NCBI GenBank assembly: GCA_035570275.1
Contig: DATMNI010000106.1
Location: 1-10,982 of the forward strand
Direction of reading: 5' to 3'
From: DATMNI01 sp035570275
GTDB taxonomy: Bacteria > Acidobacteriota > Terriglobia > Bryobacterales > Bryobacteraceae
DNA: 10,982 nt
Made by a program: the position numbers and the translations under genes. Below the pieces are notes generated by a model. The model worked only from the letters and a program-made list of their open reading frames with translations. It searched no databases and was not told where the DNA came from. This document shows positions 1 to 10,453 of this stretch, one piece after another. The stretch's first letter is position 1. Each line of letters starts with the position of its first letter.

Positions 1-2531
1 AGGAGTTGGCCGCGCAAGGCATGTCCGGGCCGGACGCTCGTGCCGCGGCTCACAGAAAGTTTGGCAATATGACACAAAAATCGGAAGAGGCTCGCTCCAC
101 CTGGATCGCGCGCTGGATGGGCGACCTGACGCAGGATTTACACCACTCGTTGCGCGGCATGCGGCGCGATGCTGGATTTACGGCGTTTACGATTCTCATC
201 GCCGGCCTTGGCATCGGAGCCAGTTCCACGGTCTTCAGTGTGGTCAATGCGCTGCTACTTCGCCCGCTCCCATTTCGCGATCCTGGGCGGCTGGTATGGA
301 TTGCCAACGGCGAGAACTGGACCACCCAAGCCGAACACTATTCGGACCTCAGGGAGTCGAATCGCTCATTCTCCGATCTGGCGGGTTGGTCCGGGTACTA
401 CCGCCCGGGCGACAAGGAACTCACGGGAATCGGCGAACCCGAGCGTCTCACCAGCGTTCCCGTCACCGGGAACTTGTTCGCACTGCTAGGTGTGGAACCC
501 GCGATCGGAAGATCGTTCACCACCGAGGAGTGCCAGGGGAGATATTCCGCTCCGACGGCAATGGTCCTGAGCTACAACTTTTGGCGGCGGAGGTTTGCCT
601 CAGACCCCAACGTGGTGGGCAGGAAGCTGATGTTGAACAACCAGCCCGTGACGGTGGTGGGCGTGCTGCCAGCATCCTTTGATTTCGCCAGCGTTTTTGC
701 CCCCGGCACGAGCATCGATGCTTTCATTCCCTGGCCGCTGAACGACAAGAACAAGCCCAGGGGGAACACTATGGCAGTCATCGGTAGACTGAAGCCCGGC
801 GCGACCCTGCAAGGCGCGCAGGCCGAGTTTACGACACTGGCGAAACAACTGGAGAGTCAGCATCCGGAACGGAATGGGATCGATCCGAGACTGGTTCCAT
901 TAGCGCAGCGTGTGAGCGGCGGAGTGAGACCGGCTCTGTTCGTGCTGGCCTGTGCGGTGGGTGTAGTGATGTTGATTGTGTGCGCGAATCTTTCGAATCT
1001 ACAATTGGCGAGGTTAGGCGCGCGGCAAAAGGAAATGGCGCTGCGGGCCGCGTTAGGAGCCGGACGTTCCCGGCTGCTGCGGCAGATGCTTACAGAGAGC
1101 GTGGCGCTCTCGTGTTGCGGTGCGGTGTTGGGACTGGCCCTCGCAGTGGCCGGCACGCGTGAACTGGCGCATCTGCAGGCATTCAACCTTCCTTTGCTCG
1201 AAAGCGTTCGGATCGATGGGAGCGCGCTCCTCTTCACTCTGCTGGCAGCGGTCGCTTGCGGCGTGCTCTTTGGCCTGCTGCCGGCGCTACGGGTCACGGC
1301 AGTCTCCTTTCGTGAAGGCATGCAAGATGGCAGTCGCGGTTCGAGCGGCGACAAGCGGCTTGCCGGCTTTCCCCATGTGCTGCGCGATGGACTGGTGGTT
1401 TCCGAAATCGCCTTCGCCTGCATACTGCTAGTCGGCGCGGGACTGCTGATTCGGAGCTTTCTCCGCGTCCTCGACGTGAATCCAGGATTTCGCCCGGAGC
1501 GAGCCGCCGCGCTGAGGATCGACCCCAGTTTTCGGCTACCGACTCTCGCGCAGCAGAACTCCTTTATCGACGATGTGCTGCGTCGCGCCCGGTCAGTCCC
1601 CGGAATCGTGGCGGCAGGGACTACCGATGTGCTGCCGTTGCGCGAAGACAGGTCGTGGGGCGTCGCCGCCATGGGACAGGTTTACGAGAAGGGCCATCAA
1701 CCGGAGGCATTCATTCGCGTTGTCACCGACGGGTATTTCGAGGCGGCAGGAATTCCGTTACGGTTGGGTAGAGAATTCACGGAGAGGGATCGCGCATCCG
1801 GCGAGCGCGTCGTGGTGGTCAATGAGACGCTGGCACGGACGTTGTGGCCCGGCCAGAACCCATTGGGACAAAAGATCACGACCGATGGGGGACGGAGCGT
1901 CGTCGGCGTAGTCGCCGACGTCCGTCATGCAGCCCTCGAAACGGTGGGCGGATCGGAAATGTATATGCCGATGCGGCAAACCTGGGACTACGCGGCCATG
2001 CAACTGGTGGTGCGAACCGCGCTTCCACCGGACAGTCTGGCGGCAGGGATTCGAACGGCTCTCCGGCCAATCGACCCCAATCTGCCGGTCCGCGAGTTTG
2101 TGACGTTCCAGGATCTGGTCGACAGAGCGGTTTCACCGCGGCGGTTCCTGGTCCTGTTGCTGGCCGGATTCGCGGCTTTCGCCTTGATACTCGCTTCCTT
2201 GGGGATTTACGCCGTGATTTCGTTTTCGGTAAGTCAACGAGTGCAAGAAATTGGAATTCGGATGGCGCTGGGAGCGTCTGCCACCGACCTGCAACGCCGC
2301 ATTGTGCTCCGGACGCTTGGATTGGCCGCTTTAGGTCTCGCGTTGGGAATGGCAGGGTCGCGTGTCTTGTCGGGCGCCCTGGGCAGCCTGTTGTTTGGGA
2401 TAACCACCGGCGACCCGGTGACATTTATCGAGGTGGGAACGCTTCTGATCGCGGTGGCGGCGATCGCCGGGTATATTCCCGCCTGGAAAGCATCCAGGAT
2501 CGATCCGATGGTTGCATTGCGGTCGAATTAA
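1..2531 (+). CDS. ADOP-type ABC transporter permease (MacB/FtsX duplicated), 5' partial
   Basis: Inner-membrane permease of the MacB/FtsX superfamily, in the duplicated form known as acidobacterial duplicated orphan permease (ADOP). These proteins normally lack a fused ATPase, and their substrate is usually unknown. The reading frame is open to the left edge (codon GAG at 3-5, then TTG at 6), and the family's usual amphipathic N-terminus before the 'RRKFGN' type motif is cut, so the true start lies upstream. Counting TTG at 6 as residue 1: 'HRKFGNM' at 16-22, first membrane helix about 58-86, periplasmic core 87-305, first FtsX helices about 309-327, 367-384 and 408-428 with 'EMALRAALGAGRSRLL' between, second unit starting with a helix at about 466-486, second periplasmic core 487-705, then helices at about 715-740, 769-795 and 808-825 with 'EIGIRMALGAS' at 748-758. 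The repeat of the FtsX signature in both halves fixes the assignment. It is intact to TAA and ends convergently with the kinase gene. Confidence 0.93.
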   Translation, partial: ELAAQGMSGPDARAAAHRKFGNMTQKSEEARSTWIARWMGDLTQDLHHSLRGMRRDAGFTAFTILIAGLGIGASSTVFSVVNALLLRPLPFRDPGRLVWIANGENWTTQAEHYSDLRESNRSFSDLAGWSGYYRPGDKELTGIGEPERLTSVPVTGNLFALLGVEPAIGRSFTTEECQGRYSAPTAMVLSYNFWRRRFASDPNVVGRKLMLNNQPVTVVGVLPASFDFASVFAPGTSIDAFIPWPLNDKNKPRGNTMAVIGRLKPGATLQGAQAEFTTLAKQLESQHPERNGIDPRLVPLAQRVSGGVRPALFVLACAVGVVMLIVCANLSNLQLARLGARQKEMALRAALGAGRSRLLRQMLTESVALSCCGAVLGLALAVAGTRELAHLQAFNLPLLESVRIDGSALLFTLLAAVACGVLFGLLPALRVTAVSFREGMQDGSRGSSGDKRLAGFPHVLRDGLVVSEIAFACILLVGAGLLIRSFLRVLDVNPGFRPERAAALRIDPSFRLPTLAQQNSFIDDVLRRARSVPGIVAAGTTDVLPLREDRSWGVAAMGQVYEKGHQPEAFIRVVTDGYFEAAGIPLRLGREFTERDRASGERVVVVNETLARTLWPGQNPLGQKITTDGGRSVVGVVADVRHAALETVGGSEMYMPMRQTWDYAAMQLVVRTALPPDSLAAGIRTALRPIDPNLPVREFVTFQDLVDRAVSPRRFLVLLLAGFAAFALILASLGIYAVISFSVSQRVQEIGIRMALGASATDLQRRIVLRTLGLAALGLALGMAGSRVLSGALGSLLFGITTGDPVTFIEVGTLLIAVAAIAGYIPAWKASRIDPMVALRSN

Positions 2532-2587
2532 GAGAAAAGAAGACTGGATTCGAAAAGTCAAAAATGCTCGCGCTCCGTAGATCCTCT
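2532..2587. other. Convergent intergenic gap
   Basis: This is a 56-base gap between the stop codons of the permease (+) and the histidine kinase (-). It is A-rich on the + strand. A weak GACT...AGTC dyad around 2543-2561 is followed by a short A run, but the stem is only four pairs, so I do not call it a terminator. No gene fits here. Confidence 0.5.
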
Positions 2588-4366
2588 TTAGCGCCGAACT
2601 GCGGGGGTTCCCTGCGGTTGAGCCGCTCCCTGGTTCGCCGTAGCCTGGGGAAAAACCAGCTCGAAGACGGTCCCCTGCGAGCTCGTCTTCACGATCGCTA
2701 CGGTGCCACCGTGTCCCTGCATGATCTTTTGCACGACCGTGAGGCCGAGTCCGATGCCCTTTTCCTTTCCATGACTGACGAAGGGCTGAAACAGGCTGTC
2801 GCGGATTGAGTCCGGTATACCGGGGCCGTTGTCGGCCACCCGAATCTTAAAGCCGTGCTCCGAGGCATGCGCCGTTACTTCGATCTTTCCCGATTCCGGG
2901 GCCATGGCCTCGCACGCGTTGAACAACAGATTCAGCAAGACCCGCTCCACCTTCGGCGGGTCGAACCAACCCGCGAATTCATCCGGATCCCGGTACGTAA
3001 TCTCGATGGATTCAAACTCCGGCAGCACCTTCACGCTCTGAATCGCGTGTTCCACTATCTCGCCCAGCCTGCCGTAGACCGGACGTATCGCCTCGCGCTG
3101 TTTCGAGAACCCCAGCAACGAACTGATCTCATCGGTCATCTTGTTCACCGCGATCCGAATCTCCTGGAAGAAGTCTTTGCGTTGATGCTCGCTCAAATCC
3201 CCCTCCGAGAGAAACTCCGCGTACGCCAGTATGGCGGTTAGTGGATGCCGCAGATCATGCGAAATCATGCTCGCCATGCGTCCGATCGTGGCCAGCCGCT
3301 CCGCGTCCAGCAGTTGACCCTGGGTCTCCTGCAATTGCAAACGCATGCGATGAAAGGCCGCGGTCACCGAGGAAACTTCGTCGCTGCCCCTGATCTGCAA
3401 GGGGAACGCGTAGTCGCCCCCCTCCAACGCACGCACACCCGCCACCAGTTCCTCCAGCGGTCGCGTAAACGTAGTCGACACCAGGAATACCAGCACGCTG
3501 CCGGCCAGCACAGCCGCCAAACCCACTGCCAGAATCCAGCGGTTGAGACTCTGCAGAAAGGCCGTGGCCTCGTCGTACGACTTGAGGACCGTCAGGGTTA
3601 CCAGATTCGAATTCCCCGAAGACATCCCGACCGACGTGGAAAGAAATCGCTCCCGGCCTAGTTGGATTTCTTCCGGCCCGCCTTGCGCGGCCACCAGCCG
3701 GTCGATGGATAGTGCGAGTTGCTTCCGCTGCGCGGCGGAGACGGTGCTCACCACCAGGTTCTTCTCGTACCGGAATGCCACCTGGCTCGCCGCCACACGG
3801 CTGATGTCCGCCGCCACACGGTCATCGATTTCATAACCGACCGCCACCAGGCCCAGCGGCAGATTATCCTCCGCGCGGCCGAAGTAGATCGGCTGCAGAA
3901 ACACCTGAAAGAGCCGGCCGCTGCCATACCACCAGTCCCGGCTCTCGCCGGTCGCCATCGAACGGCGCAGGCATGCCTGCGCTTCAGCATCTGTGAAGCC
4001 CGGCCTGGACGTGTGGAGCGATGTGTGGAGCGCCATCAACTTGCCAGAGCTGTCCGAAAGCACAAACAACTCGCTGCCGATCAGGTTCCAAAACGTCGCC
4101 GAGGCGTCTTGAATCGTGGCCGTGTCCTGCGAGGTCATGACCGCCTTTAAGGGAGGAAGAGCGGCCAGCAATGCGGCCGACCGTTCCAGCGTGGACTCGC
4201 GCTGCCGCTGCAGGCTTTGGAAAGTGACCACCGAGTTCCGCAAGCCGTCCGCAATTTCGTCCCGAACGCGAACCCGCACCCGCTGCCGGACCACCAGCAG
4301 CGTGGCCCACGTCAGCGATGCCGAGATCGCGGCCAGCGAAACCAGCAACTTGGTTCTCAGAGTCAG
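2588..4366 (-). CDS. Membrane sensor histidine kinase (extracytoplasmic Cache-like domain, HAMP, HisKA, HATPase)
   Basis: Sensor kinase that would autophosphorylate on His and pass phosphate to the regulator encoded just upstream. I place the start at CTG 4366, which overlaps the regulator's stop as CTGA and gives 592 residues beginning M-T-L-R-T-K-L-L-V-S. The usual-codon alternative is TTG at 4348, which would begin at the edge of the first helix and lose its basic flank; there is no in-frame ATG or GTG here. Domains (592-residue numbering): membrane helix about 7-26; extracytoplasmic region about 27-275, with a stretch near 175-210 resembling double-Cache sensors; second helix about 277-298; HAMP about 299-350; dimerisation/phosphoacceptor domain about 354-425 with H370 in 'SHDLRHPL'; ATPase domain with N-box N479/N483, D512-N-G-P-G516, and 'GIGLGL' at 537-542. 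All catalytic motifs are intact. The C-terminal tail is Gln/Ala/Pro-rich. The signal sensed cannot be read from sequence. Confidence 0.93.
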   Translation of the reverse strand: MTLRTKLLVSLAAISASLTWATLLVVRQRVRVRVRDEIADGLRNSVVTFQSLQRQRESTLERSAALLAALPPLKAVMTSQDTATIQDASATFWNLIGSELFVLSDSSGKLMALHTSLHTSRPGFTDAEAQACLRRSMATGESRDWWYGSGRLFQVFLQPIYFGRAEDNLPLGLVAVGYEIDDRVAADISRVAASQVAFRYEKNLVVSTVSAAQRKQLALSIDRLVAAQGGPEEIQLGRERFLSTSVGMSSGNSNLVTLTVLKSYDEATAFLQSLNRWILAVGLAAVLAGSVLVFLVSTTFTRPLEELVAGVRALEGGDYAFPLQIRGSDEVSSVTAAFHRMRLQLQETQGQLLDAERLATIGRMASMISHDLRHPLTAILAYAEFLSEGDLSEHQRKDFFQEIRIAVNKMTDEISSLLGFSKQREAIRPVYGRLGEIVEHAIQSVKVLPEFESIEITYRDPDEFAGWFDPPKVERVLLNLLFNACEAMAPESGKIEVTAHASEHGFKIRVADNGPGIPDSIRDSLFQPFVSHGKEKGIGLGLTVVQKIMQGHGGTVAIVKTSSQGTVFELVFPQATANQGAAQPQGTPAVRR

Positions 4367-5067
4367 CTTGTGCCCCGCGCCAACACGATCATCGGCTGAA
4401 ACTTATATCCCACATTGTGAACCGTCAGGAAGTGAACCGGATTGGCAGGATCCTTTTCCAGCTTCTGCCGTAGCGTCAGGATATGGGAGTCGACGGTGCG
4501 CGTGGAAGGATACGAATTGTATCCCCAGACGTCGCTCAAGAGCTGGTCTCGTGAAAGCACTCGCTCCTGATTCTGAGAGAAGTATTTCAGCAGCTTGAAT
4601 TCCTGGGGTGTCAGGGAAATCTGGCGGCCGGCCCGGACCACTTCCATCTTCAGGAAATCCACCGACACATCGGAAAAGTGAAGTTGCTCCACCGCCGGGG
4701 GCCTCCGCGAACGGCGCAGAACCGCCCGCACCCTGGCCAGCAGTTCCTTGGGGCTGAACGGCTTGGTCACGTAGTCGTCCGCCCCCAGTTCCAGCAGCAG
4801 CACGCGGTCCACTTCGGCCGCCGAGCCCGACAGGATCAGGATCGGCACCTCTTCCGATTCTTTACGGATGAGACGGCAAACATCCTGCCCTCCCACCAGG
4901 GGCATGCGGAGATCCAGGATGACAAAATCTGGGCGAGATGCGCGAAATGCCGCCAGACCTTGTGCGCCATCCGGCGCAACTTCGGCCGTATACCCTTCGA
5001 ATTCGAACAATTGCTGGAGGGCCTTGCGGGTCGCCCGATCATCCTCGACTATCAGTATTTTTTCCAT
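4363..5067 (-). CDS. Two-component response regulator, OmpR/PhoB family
   Basis: DNA-binding response regulator of 234 residues, a normal length for the OmpR/PhoB class. The receiver domain spans about 1-117, with the acidic pair E8/D9/D10, phosphoacceptor D52 in 'LDLRMP', S80 in the conserved Thr/Ser position and K102 in 'YVTKPF'. The winged helix-turn-helix domain spans about 128-225 and contains 'LTPQEFKLLKYF', 'VLSRDQLLSDVWG' and 'RTVDSHILTLRQKLE', all characteristic. The start is ATG at 5067; no strong ribosome-binding site is visible before it ('AAACAAATAAGTT'). It is the first gene of a regulator-kinase operon, and its TGA shares four bases with the proposed kinase start. It is transcribed away from the porin/cupredoxin genes, so those are the natural first candidates for its targets, together with its own operon. 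That target assignment is inferred from position only. Confidence 0.96.
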   Translation of the reverse strand: MEKILIVEDDRATRKALQQLFEFEGYTAEVAPDGAQGLAAFRASRPDFVILDLRMPLVGGQDVCRLIRKESEEVPILILSGSAAEVDRVLLLELGADDYVTKPFSPKELLARVRAVLRRSRRPPAVEQLHFSDVSVDFLKMEVVRAGRQISLTPQEFKLLKYFSQNQERVLSRDQLLSDVWGYNSYPSTRTVDSHILTLRQKLEKDPANPVHFLTVHNVGYKFQPMIVLARGTS

Positions 5068-5082
5068 AACTTATTTGTTTCT

Positions 5083-5101
5083 GCGGAGTTGCGCATTCCG
5101 C
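5083..5101. repeat. Imperfect inverted repeat, possible operator
   Basis: Arms GCGGAGT (5083-5089) and ATTCCGC (5095-5101) pair at six of seven positions, with a G-T wobble as the seventh. The dyad lies 16 bases upstream of the regulator's ATG and about 100 bases upstream of the chosen porin start, so on position it could act as an operator or a leader hairpin for the regulator operon. Short dyads like this arise by chance in GC-rich DNA. Confidence 0.2.
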
Positions 5102-5191
5102 GAAGCCTCAACTGCGTCCAATTCACCGTTTCAGATGCTAAATGCAATTTATGGTCCAAGAGGTGCACTCCCCCGTTCGGCTATCGGCCAT

Positions 5192-5197
5192 GGGAGA
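5192..5197 (+). promoter_or_regulatory. Ribosome-binding site deciding the porin start
   Basis: GGGAGA lies seven bases before ATG 5205. No comparable motif precedes the in-frame ATG codons at 5142, 5151 or 5190. Starting at 5205 also places the hydrophobic signal segment near the N-terminus. Confidence 0.6.
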
Positions 5198-5204
5198 AAT
5201 AGTG

Positions 5205-6731
5205 ATGCCCGGTTGGCTGTTTCAGATCGCGACTGCAAAACCGTACCTGGGTATGTTGGTGTGCCTGGGCCTCGCCATGCCCGTCTTTGGACAAGGCAAT
5301 CCAGCCGCCGCCAGTGACTCGCTGGAGGCCATTCGGGCGCAACTCCAGGAACTCCGAAGCAGCCTCGACGACATGCGCGGCCAGTTCGCCGCTTCCAAGG
5401 GTGAATCGGCGGCGCTTCGCCGGGAGATTCAATCGCTGCGGGATGAGTTGCGGCGGGTTCGAAACGACGATGCCGCGTCGTGGAGTGGGGGTTCAGCCGG
5501 TCCGTCCGGCAAACCCGATGACCGCCGGGCGGATCTGGCCGAAGAGCAGCGGCTGATTGCCGCCAAGGTGGATGAGCATGAGCAGACCAAGGTCGCCAGC
5601 GGATCCCGTTACCGGGTGCGGCTGTCGGGTATGGTGCTGCTGAACGCCTTCCACACCCGCGGCGCCGTGGACAACATAGACCTTCCCCTCACGGCGCGGC
5701 CCATCGGCCCCGGGGAATCCGGCGGAAGCTCCGCGGCGACAGTCCGCCAGTCGCTCCTGAGCCTGGAGGTGTTTGGGCCCCAATGGGGAGGCGCGAAGAC
5801 CTCGGGCGAACTGAAATTCGATTTCTTCGGCGGCTTTCCGGCCACCACCGAAGGGGTCACTTCAGGACTGGTCCGGCTTCGCACCGCCACGCTCCGGCTC
5901 GAATGGGAGAATACGTCCATCGTCGCCGGCCAGGATACCCCGTTCTTTTCGCCCCTGTCGCCGACTTCCCTGGCTTCCACCGCCTATCCCGCTCTCTCTG
6001 CTGCCGGTAACCTTTGGACATGGACTCCCCAAATCTACTTCGAGCGGCGCGTCAATTGGTCGGACAGCACCAGGCTGTCGTTCCAGGTGGGACTTCTGGA
6101 CGCTTTGACGGGAGAGTTGCCGGTCACCGAGTATGTCCGGACACCGAACGCCGGGGAGCGCAGCGGCCAGCCCGCCGAAGCCGTGAGGGTCGCCTGGCAG
6201 AGAACCGTAGGCGGGCGCACCGCCATCGTGGGAGCGGGGGCGTACTATGCCAGGCAAAACTGGGGCTTTGATCGCACGGTGGACGCGTGGACCGTCACGT
6301 CCGACTGGGATTTGCCGCTGGGCCGATGGTTCTCGCTCTCCGGCGAATTGTACCGCGGCCGCGCCATCGGAGGTCTCGGCGGGGGCGCTTCGGGGAGTGT
6401 GATTTTCGGAGGCTCGCCGGCGCTGCCCGCCACCGCCGTCTTGGCGCTCAACAGTGCGGGCGGATGGTCGCAACTTAAGTTCCAGCCCTTGGAGAAACTC
6501 CAGTTCAACGCGGCATTCGGCAAGGATGGGTCCTTCGGTCCCGGACTCACCGGGCTTCCGAATGCTCTGGGACTGGTTCACCGCAACGCCAGCGGGTTTG
6601 TCAATCTCATCTACCAGCCGCGCTCGAATCTGCAGCTTTCCGTCGAGTACCGGCGGCTTTGGACGTCCAGGTTCGGGGCGCCGTTTGTTACCGCGGACCA
6701 CTTCGGTTTGGGAGCCGGAATTCTATTCTGA
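5205..6731 (+). CDS. Porin-like outer-membrane beta-barrel protein with N-terminal coiled coil
   Basis: Predicted secreted outer-membrane protein of 508 residues from ATG 5205; the longest in-frame start (5142) would give 529. I chose 5205 for its GGGAGA site and because it yields a normal signal peptide: residues 1-31, hydrophobic core 'LGMLVCLGLAMPVFG', cleavage near Gly30/Gln31. Next comes a heptad-like coiled coil at about 37-87 ('LEAIRAQLQELRSSLDDMRG' and following), a Gly/Ser/Pro linker, a second short helix at about 105-129, then from about 133 to the end alternating amphipathic strands with many aromatic residues at strand ends, such as 'YRVRLSGMVLLNAF', 'LKFDFFGGF' and 'LQLSVEYRRLW'. 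The chain ends 'GLGAGILF', with the terminal Phe typical of barrel insertion signals. The coiled-coil-plus-barrel plan resembles DcaP-like porins, where the helices help trimer formation. The substrate is unknown. Its stop overlaps the cupredoxin start, so the two are probably co-translated. Confidence 0.8.
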   Translation: MPGWLFQIATAKPYLGMLVCLGLAMPVFGQGNPAAASDSLEAIRAQLQELRSSLDDMRGQFAASKGESAALRREIQSLRDELRRVRNDDAASWSGGSAGPSGKPDDRRADLAEEQRLIAAKVDEHEQTKVASGSRYRVRLSGMVLLNAFHTRGAVDNIDLPLTARPIGPGESGGSSAATVRQSLLSLEVFGPQWGGAKTSGELKFDFFGGFPATTEGVTSGLVRLRTATLRLEWENTSIVAGQDTPFFSPLSPTSLASTAYPALSAAGNLWTWTPQIYFERRVNWSDSTRLSFQVGLLDALTGELPVTEYVRTPNAGERSGQPAEAVRVAWQRTVGGRTAIVGAGAYYARQNWGFDRTVDAWTVTSDWDLPLGRWFSLSGELYRGRAIGGLGGGASGSVIFGGSPALPATAVLALNSAGGWSQLKFQPLEKLQFNAAFGKDGSFGPGLTGLPNALGLVHRNASGFVNLIYQPRSNLQLSVEYRRLWTSRFGAPFVTADHFGLGAGILF

Positions 6732-7477
6732 AAGCTTTGCTCACCTTTGCGCTCGTTTGCGGAACCGCCGGTTCGGCCGCGGCTCAGCCGGTGAATGTCC
6801 GGGGCAATGTGAATGTCAAGGGCACGGTGTCGATCGTCCCCAAGGTCGCCCCTAACGACCGCGGCAAGACCGGGAAGGTCGGCCAGTCCAATGCCGTAGT
6901 CTGGCTGAAGCGCGTCGGAAGTTTACCCGACAGTCCCAACGCCAACCACAGTTCCGCGCGGCCGCGCTTTGAAATCCGGCAAAGCCATAAGCGCTTCGAT
7001 CCCGCTATTCTGGCGGTCCCGGCCGGCTCCGTGGTCTGGTTCCCCAATCTCGACCCGTTCTTTCACAACGTGTTCTCGATGTACGACGGAAATCGGTTCG
7101 ACCTGGGTTTGTACGAAGCCGGCGCATCCCACAGCGTGACCTTCGACCGGCCGGGAATCTGCTTCATCTTTTGCAATATCCACCCGGAGATGAGTGCCGT
7201 GGTGGTGGTGGTCGAAGGACCTTATTACGCCGTTTCGAACACCGCGGGCCAGGTTTTCATCCCCAACGTTCCCCCGGGAAGGTATCGCGTCTACGCCTGG
7301 CACGAGCGCGCCACCAGCGCGACGCCTCAGGCACCGCCCCCAGAGATCGATATCTCGACCGACAATCCGATCCTGCCCACAATTTCGTTGGTCGAATCGT
7401 TCGATCTGATCGCGCCGCACAAGAACAAATACGGCCGCGACTACACCACTCCCGCGCCCGGCGTCCTCTACAAGTAG
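6728..7477 (+). CDS. Secreted cupredoxin (type 1 copper) with C-terminal transthyretin-like region
   Basis: Predicted periplasmic blue-copper protein of 249 residues, likely for electron transfer or copper binding. The proposed start is CTG 6728, which shares CTGA with the porin stop. It gives M-K-A-L-L-T-F-A-L..., a compact signal peptide with Lys at position 2 and cleavage near 'SAAAQ' (16-20). Usual-codon alternatives are TTG 6659, which adds 23 unlikely residues inside the porin gene, and TTG 6737, which loses the Lys. A GGGAG at 6710-6714 and GGAA at 6717-6720 precede it. The cupredoxin fold spans about 80-165, with the complete ligand set H113 in 'FFHNVF' and C149, H152, M155 in 'CNIHPEM', the same Cys-x2-His-x2-Met spacing as amicyanin. 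After the fold, 'GQVFIPNVPPGRYRVYAWHE' (174-193) resembles the carboxypeptidase-regulatory/transthyretin-like strands of so-called methylamine-utilisation-like plastocyanins. No methylamine dehydrogenase gene is near, so that pathway is not implied. Confidence 0.85.
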   Translation: MKALLTFALVCGTAGSAAAQPVNVRGNVNVKGTVSIVPKVAPNDRGKTGKVGQSNAVVWLKRVGSLPDSPNANHSSARPRFEIRQSHKRFDPAILAVPAGSVVWFPNLDPFFHNVFSMYDGNRFDLGLYEAGASHSVTFDRPGICFIFCNIHPEMSAVVVVVEGPYYAVSNTAGQVFIPNVPPGRYRVYAWHERATSATPQAPPPEIDISTDNPILPTISLVESFDLIAPHKNKYGRDYTTPAPGVLYK

Positions 7478-7567
7478 ACTCAAGCAGGCTCTCGGATCCT
7501 CCTCCCGCGCCTCATTCCTGTCAACCTGCTGGCGGAGGTAGTCGTACGCTAAGGTATTCTTGATTAA
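7478..7567 (+). promoter_or_regulatory. Intergenic region with possible promoter for the peptidase
   Basis: This is a 90-base gap between cupredoxin and peptidase. TATTCT at 7555-7560 resembles a -10 element and sits seven bases before ATG 7568, which would place the transcription start at or next to the start codon (a leaderless message). No good -35 hexamer is seen at the expected distance, and no Shine-Dalgarno site lies at normal spacing (GGAGG at 7534-7538 is too far). AGCAGG (7483-7488) and CCTGCT (7525-7530) could pair, but with a 36-base loop and no T tract this is not a terminator call. Confidence 0.3.

Positions 7568-10453
<2,886 letters not shown>

Larger units (their letters stand above)
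5068..5204. promoter_or_regulatory. Divergent control region between regulator operon and porin/cupredoxin operon
   Basis: This short region must hold the promoters of both operons, since they are transcribed away from each other. It contains an imperfect dyad at 5083-5101 (GCGGAGT, five bases, ATTCCGC; one G-T wobble in seven pairs) and two TTCA words eight bases apart at 5122 and 5130. Either could be an operator, but neither is specific enough to name the protein that binds. I see no confident -35/-10 pair. The region around 5070-5080 and 5121-5155 is AT-richer than the genes. The region 5142-5204 could be coding if the porin starts at the upstream ATG. Confidence 0.4.

Noticed and set aside
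857..1672. Open frame of about 271 codons on the - strand inside the permease gene
   Set aside because: It has Ser/Arg/Thr/Pro-rich composition, no domain and lies opposite a clear permease. Chance frame.
1844..2809. Open frame of about 321 codons on the + strand running from the permease into the kinase region
   Set aside because: It is out of frame with the permease, antisense to the kinase and has Arg/Gly-rich meaningless translation.
5107..5128. Possible sigma-54 promoter reading towards the regulator (- strand TTGGAC...TTGAG)
   Set aside because: The GG and GC elements do not have the required spacing and a base of the -24 element is missing.
7483..7530. AGCAGG/CCTGCT pairing as a terminator between cupredoxin and peptidase
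   Set aside because: It is a six-pair stem across a 36-base loop without a T tract, no better than chance.
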